From Betaproteobacteria bacterium (GTDB lineage Bacteria > Pseudomonadota > Gammaproteobacteria > Burkholderiales > JAEUOS01), in contig JAQGMJ010000040.1 of the NCBI GenBank assembly GCA_028292405.1, positions 1 to 64,000 of the forward strand: a DNA stretch of 64,000 nucleotides. Reading direction: 5' to 3'. Made by a program: the position numbers and the translations under genes. A model generated the notes under the pieces. That model had not been told where the DNA came from. It searched no databases and saw only the letters and a program-made list of their open reading frames with translations. Below, one piece after another: positions 1-10,300 of the stretch. The stretch's first letter is position 1. Each line of letters starts with the position of its first letter.

Positions 1-2
1 CC

Positions 3-263
3 AACCTGCAGTACGACGCCGGCGACGAACTGCTCTACAGCCACGCGCCGCCGGCCGCCGACGTCACGATTGCCGGCAGCTTCACCGACAATAGCCGGCC
101 TTACCTGGCCTACGGCGCCGGCGGGCAGAGCCGCAGCAGGACCGGCGCCGCGCAGGCCGGTTCCTGGCAATTCAGCTGCGGCAGCCAGCATCGCAAGATC
201 GTCATCAACTTCGTCGGCCGCCCGCGCAGCTGCAATCCGGATACCGGCAAGCCGCCTTGCTAG
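3..263 (+). CDS. C-terminal part of a minor pilin/pseudopilin (GspH/FimT-like), 5' truncated by window edge
   Basis: Frame 3 is open from the window start to TAG at 261-263: NLQYDAGDELLYSHAPP...GSWQFSCGSQHRKIVINFVGRPRSCNPDTGKPPC; C-terminal pattern resembles GspH/FimT. Not in the ORF track (no start in window). Confidence 0.5.
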   Translation, partial: NLQYDAGDELLYSHAPPAADVTIAGSFTDNSRPYLAYGAGGQSRSRTGAAQAGSWQFSCGSQHRKIVINFVGRPRSCNPDTGKPPC

Positions 264-293
264 AATGGCCGTTTTCCTTTTTCGTTCGCCTCC

Positions 294-1397
294 GTGGATA
301 TTCAAGACGACCTGCAGGCCATGCAGCTGGCGCTGGACTGGGCAGCCAGGGGCATGTTCATCACCGCGCCGAATCCGCGCGTCGGCTGCGTGATCGTGCG
401 CGACGGCCGTGTCATCGGCGCCGGCCATACGCTGGCGGCTGGCCAGGCCCATGCCGAAGTCCAGGCGCTGCGCGACGCCGCCGCCCGCGGCAACCCGGTG
501 CGCGGCGCCACCGCCTATGTGACCCTCGAGCCGTGCAGCCACCACGGCCGCACGCCGCCCTGCGCCGACGCGCTGGTCGAGGCTGGCCTGGCGCGGGTCG
601 TGGCGGCGATGGAAGATCCGAATCCGCTGGTGGCCGGGCAGGGCATGGCAAGGCTGCGCGCCGCCGGCATCGTTGCCGAAAACGGCTTGCTGGCGGCCGA
701 GGCGCGGGAAATGAATATTGGGTTTTTCAGCCGCATGGAGCGCGGCATTCCATGGGTGCGGATGAAGGCGGCGGCCAGCCTCGATGGCCGCACCGCGCTG
801 CACAATGGCCGCAGCCAGTGGATCACCTCGCAGCCGGCGCGCGACGACGGCCACTGGTGGCGGGCGCGGGCCTGCGCCATCCTGACCGGCATCGGCACCG
901 TGCTGGAAGACGATCCGCAGATGACGGTACGGGCAGTCGACACGCCGCGCCAGCCACAGCGCATCGTGATCGACAGCCGCCTGCAGATCAGCCCGGACGC
1001 CCGCATCCTGGAAGGCGCTGGCACGCTTATCGTGGCAGCGCAGCCGGATGCCGGCAAGGAAGCGCTGCTGCGCGAGCGCGGCGCTGAAGTACTGCTGCTG
1101 CCGAACGCCGCCGGCAAGGTGGACCTTGCCGCACTGCTGCGCGAACTGGGCCGGCGCCAGTTCAATGAACTGCACGTCGAAGCCGGCTTCAAGCTCAACG
1201 GCTCGCTGCTGCGCGAAGGCTGCGTCGACGAGCTGCTGCTCTATTACGCACCCACCATTCTCGGCGACAGTGCGCAGGGCATGTTCAACCTGCCCACCTT
1301 GACGCAACTCGACGCCGGCATCAAACTCAAAATGCACCAGACGAGCCTGGTCGGGCCCGACCTGCGCCTGCTGGTGCGCACGAAAACAGAGGGCTAG
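294..1397 (+). CDS. ribD: Bifunctional diaminohydroxyphosphoribosylaminopyrimidine deaminase / 5-amino-6-(5-phosphoribosylamino)uracil reductase
   Basis: GTG start; deaminase motifs HAEVQAL and TLEPCSHHGRTPPC; C-terminal reductase domain; followed by ribE. Confidence 0.95.
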   Translation: MDIQDDLQAMQLALDWAARGMFITAPNPRVGCVIVRDGRVIGAGHTLAAGQAHAEVQALRDAAARGNPVRGATAYVTLEPCSHHGRTPPCADALVEAGLARVVAAMEDPNPLVAGQGMARLRAAGIVAENGLLAAEAREMNIGFFSRMERGIPWVRMKAAASLDGRTALHNGRSQWITSQPARDDGHWWRARACAILTGIGTVLEDDPQMTVRAVDTPRQPQRIVIDSRLQISPDARILEGAGTLIVAAQPDAGKEALLRERGAEVLLLPNAAGKVDLAALLRELGRRQFNELHVEAGFKLNGSLLREGCVDELLLYYAPTILGDSAQGMFNLPTLTQLDAGIKLKMHQTSLVGPDLRLLVRTKTEG

Positions 1398-1399
1398 CC

Positions 1400-2008
1400 A
1401 TGTTCACCGGGATCATCGCGGCGGTCGGCCGCATCGAAAAGATCGAACCCTTGGGGGCCGCAGACGCTGGCCTGCGCCTGAGCATCGAGGCCGGCGCGCT
1501 CGGCCTGGACGATGTCGCCCTGGGCGACTCCATCGCCATCCAGGGCGCTTGCATGACGGTGGTGCAAAAAGCCGGCAACAGCTTCGCCATCGACATCTCG
1601 CGCGAAAGCCTGTCGAAGACCATCGGCCTGGACGCCTTGAACGAAGTCAACCTGGAAAAGGCGGTATCGCTTTCCACCAAGCTGGGCGGCCACCTCGTTA
1701 CCGGCCACGTCGACGGCATCGGCGAAGTGATGAAGTTCGCGGCCGTGGGCGAGTCGCACGAGCTGGTGGTGCGCGCGCCGAAGGAACTCGCCAGGTTCAT
1801 TGCCTACAAGGGCTCGGTAACGGTCAACGGCGTTTCGCTTACCGTCAATAGCGTGGACGATGTCGCAGGCGGCGCCGACTTCAGCATCAACCTTATTCCG
1901 CACACCATCGGCGCCACCACGCTGAAGGCATTGGCGCCCGGGGTGAAGGTCAATCTCGAAATCGACCTGATCGCCCGCTACGTCGAGCGCATGCTCAGCG
2001 CGAAATAG
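1400..2008 (+). CDS. ribE: Riboflavin synthase alpha subunit
   Basis: MFTGIIAAVGRIEKIEP N-terminus and internal duplicated lumazine-binding repeat (GGHLVTGHVDGIG; SVTVNGVSLTVN). Confidence 0.95.
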   Translation: MFTGIIAAVGRIEKIEPLGAADAGLRLSIEAGALGLDDVALGDSIAIQGACMTVVQKAGNSFAIDISRESLSKTIGLDALNEVNLEKAVSLSTKLGGHLVTGHVDGIGEVMKFAAVGESHELVVRAPKELARFIAYKGSVTVNGVSLTVNSVDDVAGGADFSINLIPHTIGATTLKALAPGVKVNLEIDLIARYVERMLSAK

Positions 2009-2117
2009 GCCGGCGCCATCTGTGCCTGCCGCCAGGGCGGGCATCTGTATCTGCCCCGTGCCAGGCAATCGGGCTATGCTGTCGACAGTACGGTGCCGCT
2101 GCGCCGTCCGCGCTCCC

Positions 2118-2876
2118 ATGACAATCATTCCTTCCTTCCTCCATCAATGCCTCGCACGGGCGGCAGCCGTGTTGTTGCTCGGCGCTGCGTGCGGTAACGC
2201 CGCCGTGGCTGATGCGCCCGCCGGGGCCGCGCGCCGGCCAGCCGACACCATGGCCGAGCGCGTTGCCGCCTGCGTCGCCTGCCATGGCGAGCAGGGCCGC
2301 GCCACTACCGAAGGCTACTACCCGCGCATTGCCGGCAAGCCGGCCGGCTACCTGTTCAACCAGTTGGTCAATTTTCGCGAGGGGCGGCGGCAAAACACCA
2401 CCATGACCTACCTGGTGTCCAACCTGCCGGACAGCTACCTGCGCGAAATCGCCGACTACTTTTCCGCGCAAAACCCACCCTACGCGCCGCCGCAGCGCCT
2501 GCTTGCCGCGCCTGCCGCGCTCGAACGCGGGCGCGTCCTCGCCACCGCGGGCGATGCTTCGAAAAAGCTGCCCGCCTGCGCCGCCTGCCATGGCAGCGCG
2601 CTCACCGGCATGGCGCCGGCGGTACCCGGCCTGCTCGGCCTGCCGCGCGACTACCTGAACGCACAATTCGGCGCCTGGAGCAACCGCGTGCGCAGCGCCG
2701 CCGCGCCCGACTGCATGGCGCAAATCACCAGCCGCCTGAGCGCGGAAGACCTGGGCGCGATCACCGCCTACCTGTCGGCGCAGACCGTGCCGCCGCACGC
2801 TGCGCCCGCGGCGCCGACAGCCGACAGGGCCAAGCTGCCGCTGGACTGCGGCAGTATCCCGCGGGGTGCGCCATGA
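2118..2876 (+). CDS. Diheme cytochrome c (c4-like), exported
   Basis: Signal-peptide-like N-terminus from MTIIPSFLHQ; two CxxCH motifs (CVACH, CAACH). Confidence 0.85.
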   Translation: MTIIPSFLHQCLARAAAVLLLGAACGNAAVADAPAGAARRPADTMAERVAACVACHGEQGRATTEGYYPRIAGKPAGYLFNQLVNFREGRRQNTTMTYLVSNLPDSYLREIADYFSAQNPPYAPPQRLLAAPAALERGRVLATAGDASKKLPACAACHGSALTGMAPAVPGLLGLPRDYLNAQFGAWSNRVRSAAAPDCMAQITSRLSAEDLGAITAYLSAQTVPPHAAPAAPTADRAKLPLDCGSIPRGAP

Positions 2877-4153
2877 AGCGCGTCCTGGGTTGGCTGCTCC
2901 TGTTGCCGCTGCTGGCGCTGTGCGTGCTGCTGTTCATGAGTTACCTGGCCGAGCGCGAAGAGCCGGTCGTCGGCGGCCCCGCGCAGGACGCCACGGTGCA
3001 GGCCGCGCGCGGCCGCTACCTCGCGCTGGCCGGCGATTGCGCTGCCTGCCATACCGCGCGCGGCGGCGCGACCTATGCCGGCGGACGCGAAATCCAGACG
3101 CCCTTCGGCAGCGTCTATTCCTCCAACCTGACGCCGGATTCAAATACCGGCCTGGGCGCCTGGAGCAGCGACGACTTCTGGCGCGCCCTGCATCACGGCA
3201 AGTCGAAAGACGGGCGTTTGCTGTATCCCGCATTTCCCTATCCCAACTACACCAAGGTCACGCGCGCGGATGCGGATGCGCTGTTCGCCTATCTCAAGAC
3301 TCTGGCGCCGGTGGCGCAAGCCAATCGTGAAGCGGGCTTGCGCTTTCCCTACAACCAGCGCCTGCTGCTGGCGGGCTGGCGCGCCCTATACTTCCGCCCC
3401 GGCGTATTCCAGCCCGAGGCGGCGCAAAGCGCGCAATGGAACCGCGGCGCCTACCTGGTGCAGGGCCTGGGGCATTGCAACGCCTGCCACACCAGCCGCG
3501 ACCCGCTGGGCGGCAGCGAGACCAAGGCGGATCTTGCCGGCGGCATGATCCCGGTGCTCAACTGGTATGCGCCGGCGCTGACCTCCGGCCCGGAGTCGGG
3601 CTTGGCGAAGTGGGACGCTACGCAACTCGCGCGCCTGCTGAAGACCGGCGTCTCCGACCAGGGCGCGGTCTACGGCCCGATGGCCGAGACGGTGTACAAG
3701 AGCCTGCAATACTTGAGCGACGAAGACATGGGCGCGATGGCCGGTTACCTCAAGTCGTTGCCACCCGCCCGCGCGTCCGCCGCCGCGCCGCCTCCAAGCG
3801 GCGAGAGCCTCGCGCGGGTGATGGAAAGCGGCGGCAGGCTTTACGCCAAATACTGCGCCGATTGCCATGGCGCCAACGGCGCCGGCGCACCCCCTGCCTA
3901 TCCGCCGCTGGCCGGCAACCACAGCCTGACCATGGAGTCGGCCGTCAATCCGATCCGCATGGTGCTCAACGGCGGCTTTCCTCCAGGCACCGGCGGCAAC
4001 CCGCGGCCCTACGGCATGCCGCCCTTCCGCCTGGTGCTGAGCGGCGACGAAACGGCGGCGGTGGTCACCTACGTGCGCAACAGCTGGGGCAACAGCGCGG
4101 GTGTGGTGTCGCCGGTGGAAGTGAGCCGCTACGCGGCGGTGCCGCTGGAGTAA
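2873..4153 (+). CDS. Triheme membrane-anchored cytochrome c (alcohol/gluconate dehydrogenase cytochrome-subunit-like)
   Basis: N-terminal TM; three CxxCH motifs (CAACH, CNACH, CADCH); 4-bp overlap with upstream cytochrome gene. Confidence 0.85.
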   Translation: MKRVLGWLLLLPLLALCVLLFMSYLAEREEPVVGGPAQDATVQAARGRYLALAGDCAACHTARGGATYAGGREIQTPFGSVYSSNLTPDSNTGLGAWSSDDFWRALHHGKSKDGRLLYPAFPYPNYTKVTRADADALFAYLKTLAPVAQANREAGLRFPYNQRLLLAGWRALYFRPGVFQPEAAQSAQWNRGAYLVQGLGHCNACHTSRDPLGGSETKADLAGGMIPVLNWYAPALTSGPESGLAKWDATQLARLLKTGVSDQGAVYGPMAETVYKSLQYLSDEDMGAMAGYLKSLPPARASAAAPPPSGESLARVMESGGRLYAKYCADCHGANGAGAPPAYPPLAGNHSLTMESAVNPIRMVLNGGFPPGTGGNPRPYGMPPFRLVLSGDETAAVVTYVRNSWGNSAGVVSPVEVSRYAAVPLE

Positions 4154-4258
4154 GCCGGCGATTTGCTATGATGGTCCGACCGGCAAACCCGGCGGCATCA
4201 ACCCGGCGGACCGCATGCGAGGCTCAATCGCGGCGCCCGCCGCCTGAATAAAGCTTGC

Positions 4259-4918
4259 ATGACCACCCTGCACCGCGCTGTACTGGCCGAAGACAAGGCC
4301 GCCCGCCGCACGGCGATTCTCGACGCCGCCGAAGCCCTGCTTGCCCACGATTCGGAAAACTTCGCCTCGGTGGCCCAGGTGGCCGAAGCCGCCGGCCTGG
4401 CCAAGGGCACCGTCTATCTCTACTTCCAGACCAAGGAAGAGATCATCATGGCGGTGCACGAGCGCCATTCGCAGGTGCTGTTCGCCAGCATCGACGCCAT
4501 GTTCGCCGACGCCGGCGCGGCCCTCACGCCGGCGCTGGCGGTCGACGGTTTTTGCCAGTTCGTGCGCGCCACGCCGCTGTACCTGCAGCTAGGCTGCTTT
4601 TGCCACCAGACGATGAAGCGCAACATCAACCTGGAAGTGGTCTATCAGTTCCGCCTGAGCACCGCCGAACACATGCAGCGCGCCGGCGCCATGCTGGAGC
4701 AGCGTTTTGCAGCGCTCGTGCCCGGCGCGGGTCTGCAGCTGTTGCATGACACCTATGCGTTCTCCCTCGGCGCCTGGCAACTGGCCGAGCCTTCCTACCT
4801 CGGCCACGACATGAACCAGCGGCCGGGCATGGAATACTTTCGCCGCGATTTTTACGACGATCTGCGGCGCGGCCTGCTGGCCTTGTGGCGCGGTCATCTG
4901 GACGCTTCCCCGCCCTAG
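4259..4918 (+). CDS. TetR/AcrR family transcriptional regulator
   Basis: N-terminal HTH: RRTAILDAAEALLAHDSENFASVAQVAEAAGLAKGTVYLYFQTKEEI. Confidence 0.9.
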   Translation: MTTLHRAVLAEDKAARRTAILDAAEALLAHDSENFASVAQVAEAAGLAKGTVYLYFQTKEEIIMAVHERHSQVLFASIDAMFADAGAALTPALAVDGFCQFVRATPLYLQLGCFCHQTMKRNINLEVVYQFRLSTAEHMQRAGAMLEQRFAALVPGAGLQLLHDTYAFSLGAWQLAEPSYLGHDMNQRPGMEYFRRDFYDDLRRGLLALWRGHLDASPP

Positions 4919-5013
4919 CTTGATGCGCCACGCGCTGCCCGCCTCCGGCGCTGTCCGCCGCTGTCCGGCAGCAACGGCGGCGAATTGAGTGGGCCCCAAT
5001 ACAAAAGAACGCT

Positions 5014-6024
5014 TCAGCTCGCGCGCGATGCGCGGCCCAGCACCGGGTAGATAGGGTCCGTGTAGAACTGGGTGGAGGGATGGCCGGGAGCCACGAGGCT
5101 GTCGACCAGGGCTTCATCCTCGGCGGTAAAGCTGTGCTTGAACGAATCCATGTAGCCGGTCCATTGCTCCATGGTGCGCGGGCCGGCGATCACGGAGGTG
5201 ACGTAGCGGTTGTTCAGCACCCAGTTGAAGGCGAATTCGCCGGGCGCCATGCCGCGCTTGTGTGCGTGTTCCGCCATGACCTGCGCCAGGCGCAGCGAGT
5301 CGTCGCGGAACTCGGTCTGCAGCAGGCGCTTGTCCTTGCGGCCAGCGCGGCTCTCGGGCGGCGGCGCCTCGCCGGGCTTGTATTTGGCCGAGAGCACACC
5401 GCGCGCCAGCGGGCTGTAGGGCACGATAGCCAGGCCGTGGTGCATGCAGGCGGGGATCAGCTCCAGCTCGGGGGTGCGGTCCATCGCGTTATAGCAGGGC
5501 TGGCAGACGATGGGCGGCGGCACGCCCATCGCCTTGCAGGTGGCGACGAACAGGGCGACGCGCCAGGCGCGGAAGTTGGAAAGGCCGATGTAGCGGATCT
5601 TGCCGGCGCGCATCAGTTCGCCGAGGGTGGCGACGGTTTCTTCCATCGGCGTCTCGGCATCGTCACGGTGCAGGTACCAGATGTCGATGTAGTCGGTGCC
5701 CAGGCGCTTGAGGGAGTGCTCGATGGCCAGGTTGAGCCAGCGGCGCGAGGCGCCGCGGTCGTTCGGGTCGCTGCCGTGCGGATTGGTAACCTTGGTGGCG
5801 AGGATCCAGCGCGTGCGGTCTTCGGCGATCAGCTTGCCGGTGATGCGTTCCGAATTGTTGCTGGCGTAGGTGTCGGCGGTGTCGATGAAGTTGACGCCGG
5901 CTTCGCGCGCGGAAGCAACGATGCGCCCGGCTTCGGCCTCGTCGGTGCGCTCGCCGAACATCATGGTGCCCAGGCAGATCGGCGAGACGCGGATGCCGGA
6001 GGCGCCCAGTCTTCTGTATTCCAT
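5014..6024 (-). CDS. Aldo/keto reductase
   Basis: MEYRRLGASGIRVSPICLGTMMFG; GVNFIDTADTY; YIDIWYLHRDD; IRYIGLSNF. Confidence 0.92.
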   Translation of the reverse strand: MEYRRLGASGIRVSPICLGTMMFGERTDEAEAGRIVASAREAGVNFIDTADTYASNNSERITGKLIAEDRTRWILATKVTNPHGSDPNDRGASRRWLNLAIEHSLKRLGTDYIDIWYLHRDDAETPMEETVATLGELMRAGKIRYIGLSNFRAWRVALFVATCKAMGVPPPIVCQPCYNAMDRTPELELIPACMHHGLAIVPYSPLARGVLSAKYKPGEAPPPESRAGRKDKRLLQTEFRDDSLRLAQVMAEHAHKRGMAPGEFAFNWVLNNRYVTSVIAGPRTMEQWTGYMDSFKHSFTAEDEALVDSLVAPGHPSTQFYTDPIYPVLGRASRAS

Positions 6025-6059
6025 TGTTGACCCTCGATATTTTTGGCGGCCCGCGCAGT

Positions 6060-7049
6060 CTACTCCGGCTCCACCCCTGCGGCCTTGAGCACCCGGCCCA
6101 TTTCGGGCGTCTCGATTTTGACGCGCTGGGTCACCGCCTGCGGCGTGCTGTGCGCCGTGGAGATGCCCAGGCTGGCGTACTTGTCGATCACCACCGGCAG
6201 CTTCATTATCTTGTCGATGTCGCCGTTCAGGCGCGCCACGACTTCATTCGGCGTGCCGCGCGGTGCCAGCAGGGCCCACCAGACGCCGGACTCGTAACCC
6301 TTGACGCCGGCTTCGACCATCGTCGGCACCTCGGGCAGCACCGCCGAACGTTTGGTTGCGGTGACGGCCAGCGGCCGCAGCTTGCCGCCCTTGATCTGCG
6401 GCAAGGCCGGCACGAAGTCGGAGAACACCATGTCGACCTGGCCCGCCACCAGGTCGGTAACGGCCTGCACCGTGCCCTTGTAAGGCACGTGGACGATGTT
6501 CACCCCGGTGGCGGACTTGAACAGCTCGCCGCTGATGTGGGAGGTGATACCGACGCCGCCGGAGCCGAAATTGAGCTTGCCGGGTTTTGCCTTGGCCAGC
6601 GCAATCAGCTCGGCCACGCTTTTTGCCGGCACCGAGGGATGCACCACCAGTACCTGGCCGGCGGTGGCGACCATGGAGATGGGCGCGAAGTCGGCTTGCG
6701 GATCGAAGCCCAGGCGCTTGTAGAGGTGCACGTTGGTGGTCAGGGTGCTGCTGTTGGACAGCAGCAGGGTATAGCCGTCGGGCGTGCTCTTGGCCACCAG
6801 TTCGTGACCGATGTTGGCGGCGGCGCCAGGATGGTTTTCGACGATCAGTTGCTGGCCCAGGGTTTCCGACAGGCGCTGCGCCAGCAGGCGCGCGAGTACA
6901 TCCGAGGTGCCGCCGGGCGGGAAGGGTGCGATGAAGCGGATCGCCTTGGTGGGGTACGGCGCCTGGGCTTGCGCAATCGTGCCGGTCAGGCCAAGGGCAC
7001 AGACGAGGGCGAACGCGCAACGCGCGCCGAACGAGTCGAGCAAAAGCAT
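6060..7049 (-). CDS. Tripartite tricarboxylate transporter substrate-binding protein (Bug/TctC family)
   Basis: Signal peptide then YPTKAIRFIAPFPPGGTSDVLAR, typical Bug N-terminus; VPYKG motif. Confidence 0.92.
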   Translation of the reverse strand: MLLLDSFGARCAFALVCALGLTGTIAQAQAPYPTKAIRFIAPFPPGGTSDVLARLLAQRLSETLGQQLIVENHPGAAANIGHELVAKSTPDGYTLLLSNSSTLTTNVHLYKRLGFDPQADFAPISMVATAGQVLVVHPSVPAKSVAELIALAKAKPGKLNFGSGGVGITSHISGELFKSATGVNIVHVPYKGTVQAVTDLVAGQVDMVFSDFVPALPQIKGGKLRPLAVTATKRSAVLPEVPTMVEAGVKGYESGVWWALLAPRGTPNEVVARLNGDIDKIMKLPVVIDKYASLGISTAHSTPQAVTQRVKIETPEMGRVLKAAGVEPE

Positions 7050-7166
7050 GTATGTCTCCAGCTTCTTGTTTTGAGCGCGGCTAGTCTACGCGCGGCTGCA
7101 CGGCAATCGCCCATGATGCGCCGGATTAGCGGCGGGGTCACTTAAGCCCGCCTGTGTCTCAATGCT

Positions 7167-7239
7167 GTGAGGATTTGTTCACAAAAATGTGACTTTATTC
7201 ACGCCGGTGACATTGTTGCTGCGTGAATGCCCGTTTCAC
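7167..7239. promoter_or_regulatory. Cluster of GTGA/TCAC half-sites, putative operator array upstream of the alpha-2-macroglobulin gene
   Basis: GTGA or TCAC at 7167, 7179, 7189, 7199, 7207, 7223 and 7236; includes TCACA-AAAA-TGTGA and GCGTGAA-N7-TTCACGC inverted repeats. Confidence 0.35.
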
Positions 7240-7323
7240 GCCACAATTCGACCCTGCCATGCCAGCATCATGGTGAAGAATAAGTACGCGCTTTAAAGCG
7301 ACACCATCTAGGGAAGCTCAATC

Positions 7324-10300
7324 ATGTCGGCAAAAAAATTCCTTCGCGGTTTGTCCACGTTCGGCCTGGCCTTGGCGGCCGGATTCGTTTCGTTTTCCAG
7401 CCTGGCGGCCACGGTGCAGACTTTTTCGCCGCAGGGCGAGATACGCACCGTGCGGCAGGTGGCGGCGCGCTTTTCCGAGAGCATGGTGAAATTCGGCGAC
7501 AAGGACGCGCCGCATCCCTTCGCCATTGCCTGCGGCGAGCCGGGGCGCGGCCGCTGGGTGGACGACCGCAACTGGGTCTATGACTTCGAGCGCGACCTGC
7601 CGCCGGGCATTCGCTGCAGCTTCAAGCTCAAGCCGGAAGCCAAGCCGCTGGCCGGTGGGTCGATGACCGGCAAGGGCGAGTTCATTTTTTCCACTGGCGG
7701 CCCGGCGGTGCTCAGTACCCAGCCTTATTTGGGCGCCAGCTCGATCGACGAAGATCAGGCCTTTTTGCTGCATCTGAATGGCCCGGCTTACTTGCCCAGC
7801 GTGCGCCAGAACGCATATTGCGTGGCCGAGGGCGTGGGCGAGCGCATCGGCATCGACCTGATCGAAGGCGCGCCGCGTACCGCGCTGCTCAAGGCGCTGC
7901 GCCGCGAAAAAGAGGATGACGACAAGCTGGTGATCGTCAAGTGCCGCCAGCGCCTGCCTTCCGGCGCGAACGTGACGGTGGTGTGGGCCAAGGGCATCCA
8001 GACCGCGAATGCCGATGTGAATGCGCGCGTGGCGGTAAGCAAGGACCAGCCGCTGAAATACCAGGTGCGGCCGGAGTTCAAGGTGTCGTTCACCTGCGTG
8101 CGCGACAACGCGCAATCGGCCTGCTCGCCCTACCAGCCGCTGCGCCTGGAATTCACCGGCAACGTGGCGCGCGACATTGCCGACGGCATTCGCCTGAAAG
8201 GCGGCGGCAATACCTACAAGCCGACCTGGACCAAGGAAGACACCGACGCCATCGTGCAGGCGGTGAACTTCAAACCCCCCTTTGCCGAGGCCACCGAGTT
8301 CACCATCGAACTGCCATCGAAGTTCACCGACGATCTCGGGCGCAACGCCGCCAACGCCAGCATCTTTCCGCTGAAAACACGCACCGGCGAGGGCACGCCG
8401 CTGGTCAAGTTCTCCGCCAACTTCGGCATCATCGAGCGTTCGCAACCGCTGCTGCCGGTGACCCTGCGCAACGTCGAGCCGCAGGTGAAGGCGCTGATGT
8501 TGAAACCGATGGCCGAGCCGCGCGCCGCGCGCGTCTCCGATCTCACGGTGGCCGAAGACGCCGCCATCATCAACTGGATTTCCATCCTGCGCCGGGCCGA
8601 CAACACCGAATACGACAGCCGCGAAAAAAGCCTGATGCAGGACGAGCCGGCGGCGCAAAAAAGGACGCTGCCCAAGCCGAACGGCGCCAAGGCCTTCGAG
8701 GTGATCGGCATTCCGCTGGACAAGCCCGGCTTTCACGTCGTCGAGGTGGAGAGCGACGCGCTCGGCGCGGCCCTTCTCGGCAAGAAAAAGCCGATGTATG
8801 TGCGCGCCAGCGCGCTGGTGACCAATCTCGCGGTGCACCTGAAAATGGGCCGCGAGACCGGCGCGATCTGGGTCAGCACGCTGGACGGTGGCAAGCCGGC
8901 GCCCGGGGCGGAGGTGCGCCTGTACGACTGCAACGCCAAGCTGGCCTGGAAGGGGAAGACCGACGCCAACGGCGTGGCGGCGATGAATGTCGGCGCCGAT
9001 ATGGCGCCGAACTGCAAGGACAGCGACTTCCAGATCTGGTACGCCGCCGCGCGCCTGGGCGACGACATGAGCTTTGCGCTGTCGGACTGGAACCGCGGCA
9101 TCGAGTCCTGGCGCTTCAACGTCAGCCAGGGCTATGGCGACAGCGCCGCTTTCGCGGCGCACACCGTATTCGACCGCATGCTGTTGCGCGCCAACGAAAC
9201 CGTGTCGATGAAGCACTTTCTGCGCATGGAGACGCAAGGCGGGCTAAAGCTGCCGGCGAAGGGACCGCTGCCGGCGCAGGTGTTGCTGACGCATCTTGGC
9301 TCAGGCCAGGAGTACACCCTGCCGGTGAGCTTCAACAATCGCGGCGTCGCGCTCACCACCTGGAAGGTGCCGGCGGACGCCAAGCTCGGCCAGTACAACG
9401 TCACCCTGCTGTGGAATGCGAAGACCGCCAAAGGCCCCAATCGCGGTGATGGCGGGGATGGTGACGACGGCGAAGAAGCCGGCCGGCGCGTCGACAGCGG
9501 CAGCTTCCGGGTGGCCGAGTTCCGCCTTCCGGTGATGGTCGGCTCAGTCAGCGGCCCGGCGGCTTCGCAGGTGCGGCCGAAGGAAGTGCCGCTGTCGGTG
9601 CAGCTCTCGTATGCCTCCGGCGGCCCGGCGGCGGGGCAGGAATTGAAAATGAGCGCGGTGTTGCGCAAGCGCGCGGTGAATTTTCCGGCCTATGAGCAGT
9701 TCACCTTCGGTGTGCGCGACAGCGAGGGTGGCGACCAGGACCTGAATGGCGGCGAAGCTGCCGCGGACACCAGCACCGCCAATAGCGGCGACAAACTGGT
9801 GGCCGACAAAAACCTGGTCAAGCTCGACCCCAAGGGCGTGGCCCAGTACATGGTCAAGTCGTTGCCGGCGATCGACCAGCCGCGCGAGATCGTCGCCGAA
9901 GGCAGCTACCGAGATCCGAATGGCGAGGAGCAGACCTTGCGCGCCAGCGTGGCCCTGTGGCCCTCCGCCGTGGTGGCCGGCCTCAAGACCGAAGGCTGGG
10001 CGCGGGTGAAAAAGAAGGCGAACGTCACCCTGCTGGCGGTGGATACCACCGGCAAGCCGGCAGCGAATGTTTCGATGGAACTGGGTGGCAGCCTGAAGAT
10101 CACCACTTCGCATCGGCGCCGCACCGTGGGCGGCTTCTACGCTTACGAAAACAAGGACGAGACCAAGTCGCTCGGTACCCTGTGCAGCGGCAAGACCGAC
10201 GCGCGTGGCTACCTGCATTGCGAAGTGCTGGTCGATGAATCCGGCGAGATTCTGCTGTCGGCCAAGGCGAAGGACGGCGGCGGTAATCTGTCTGAAGCGC

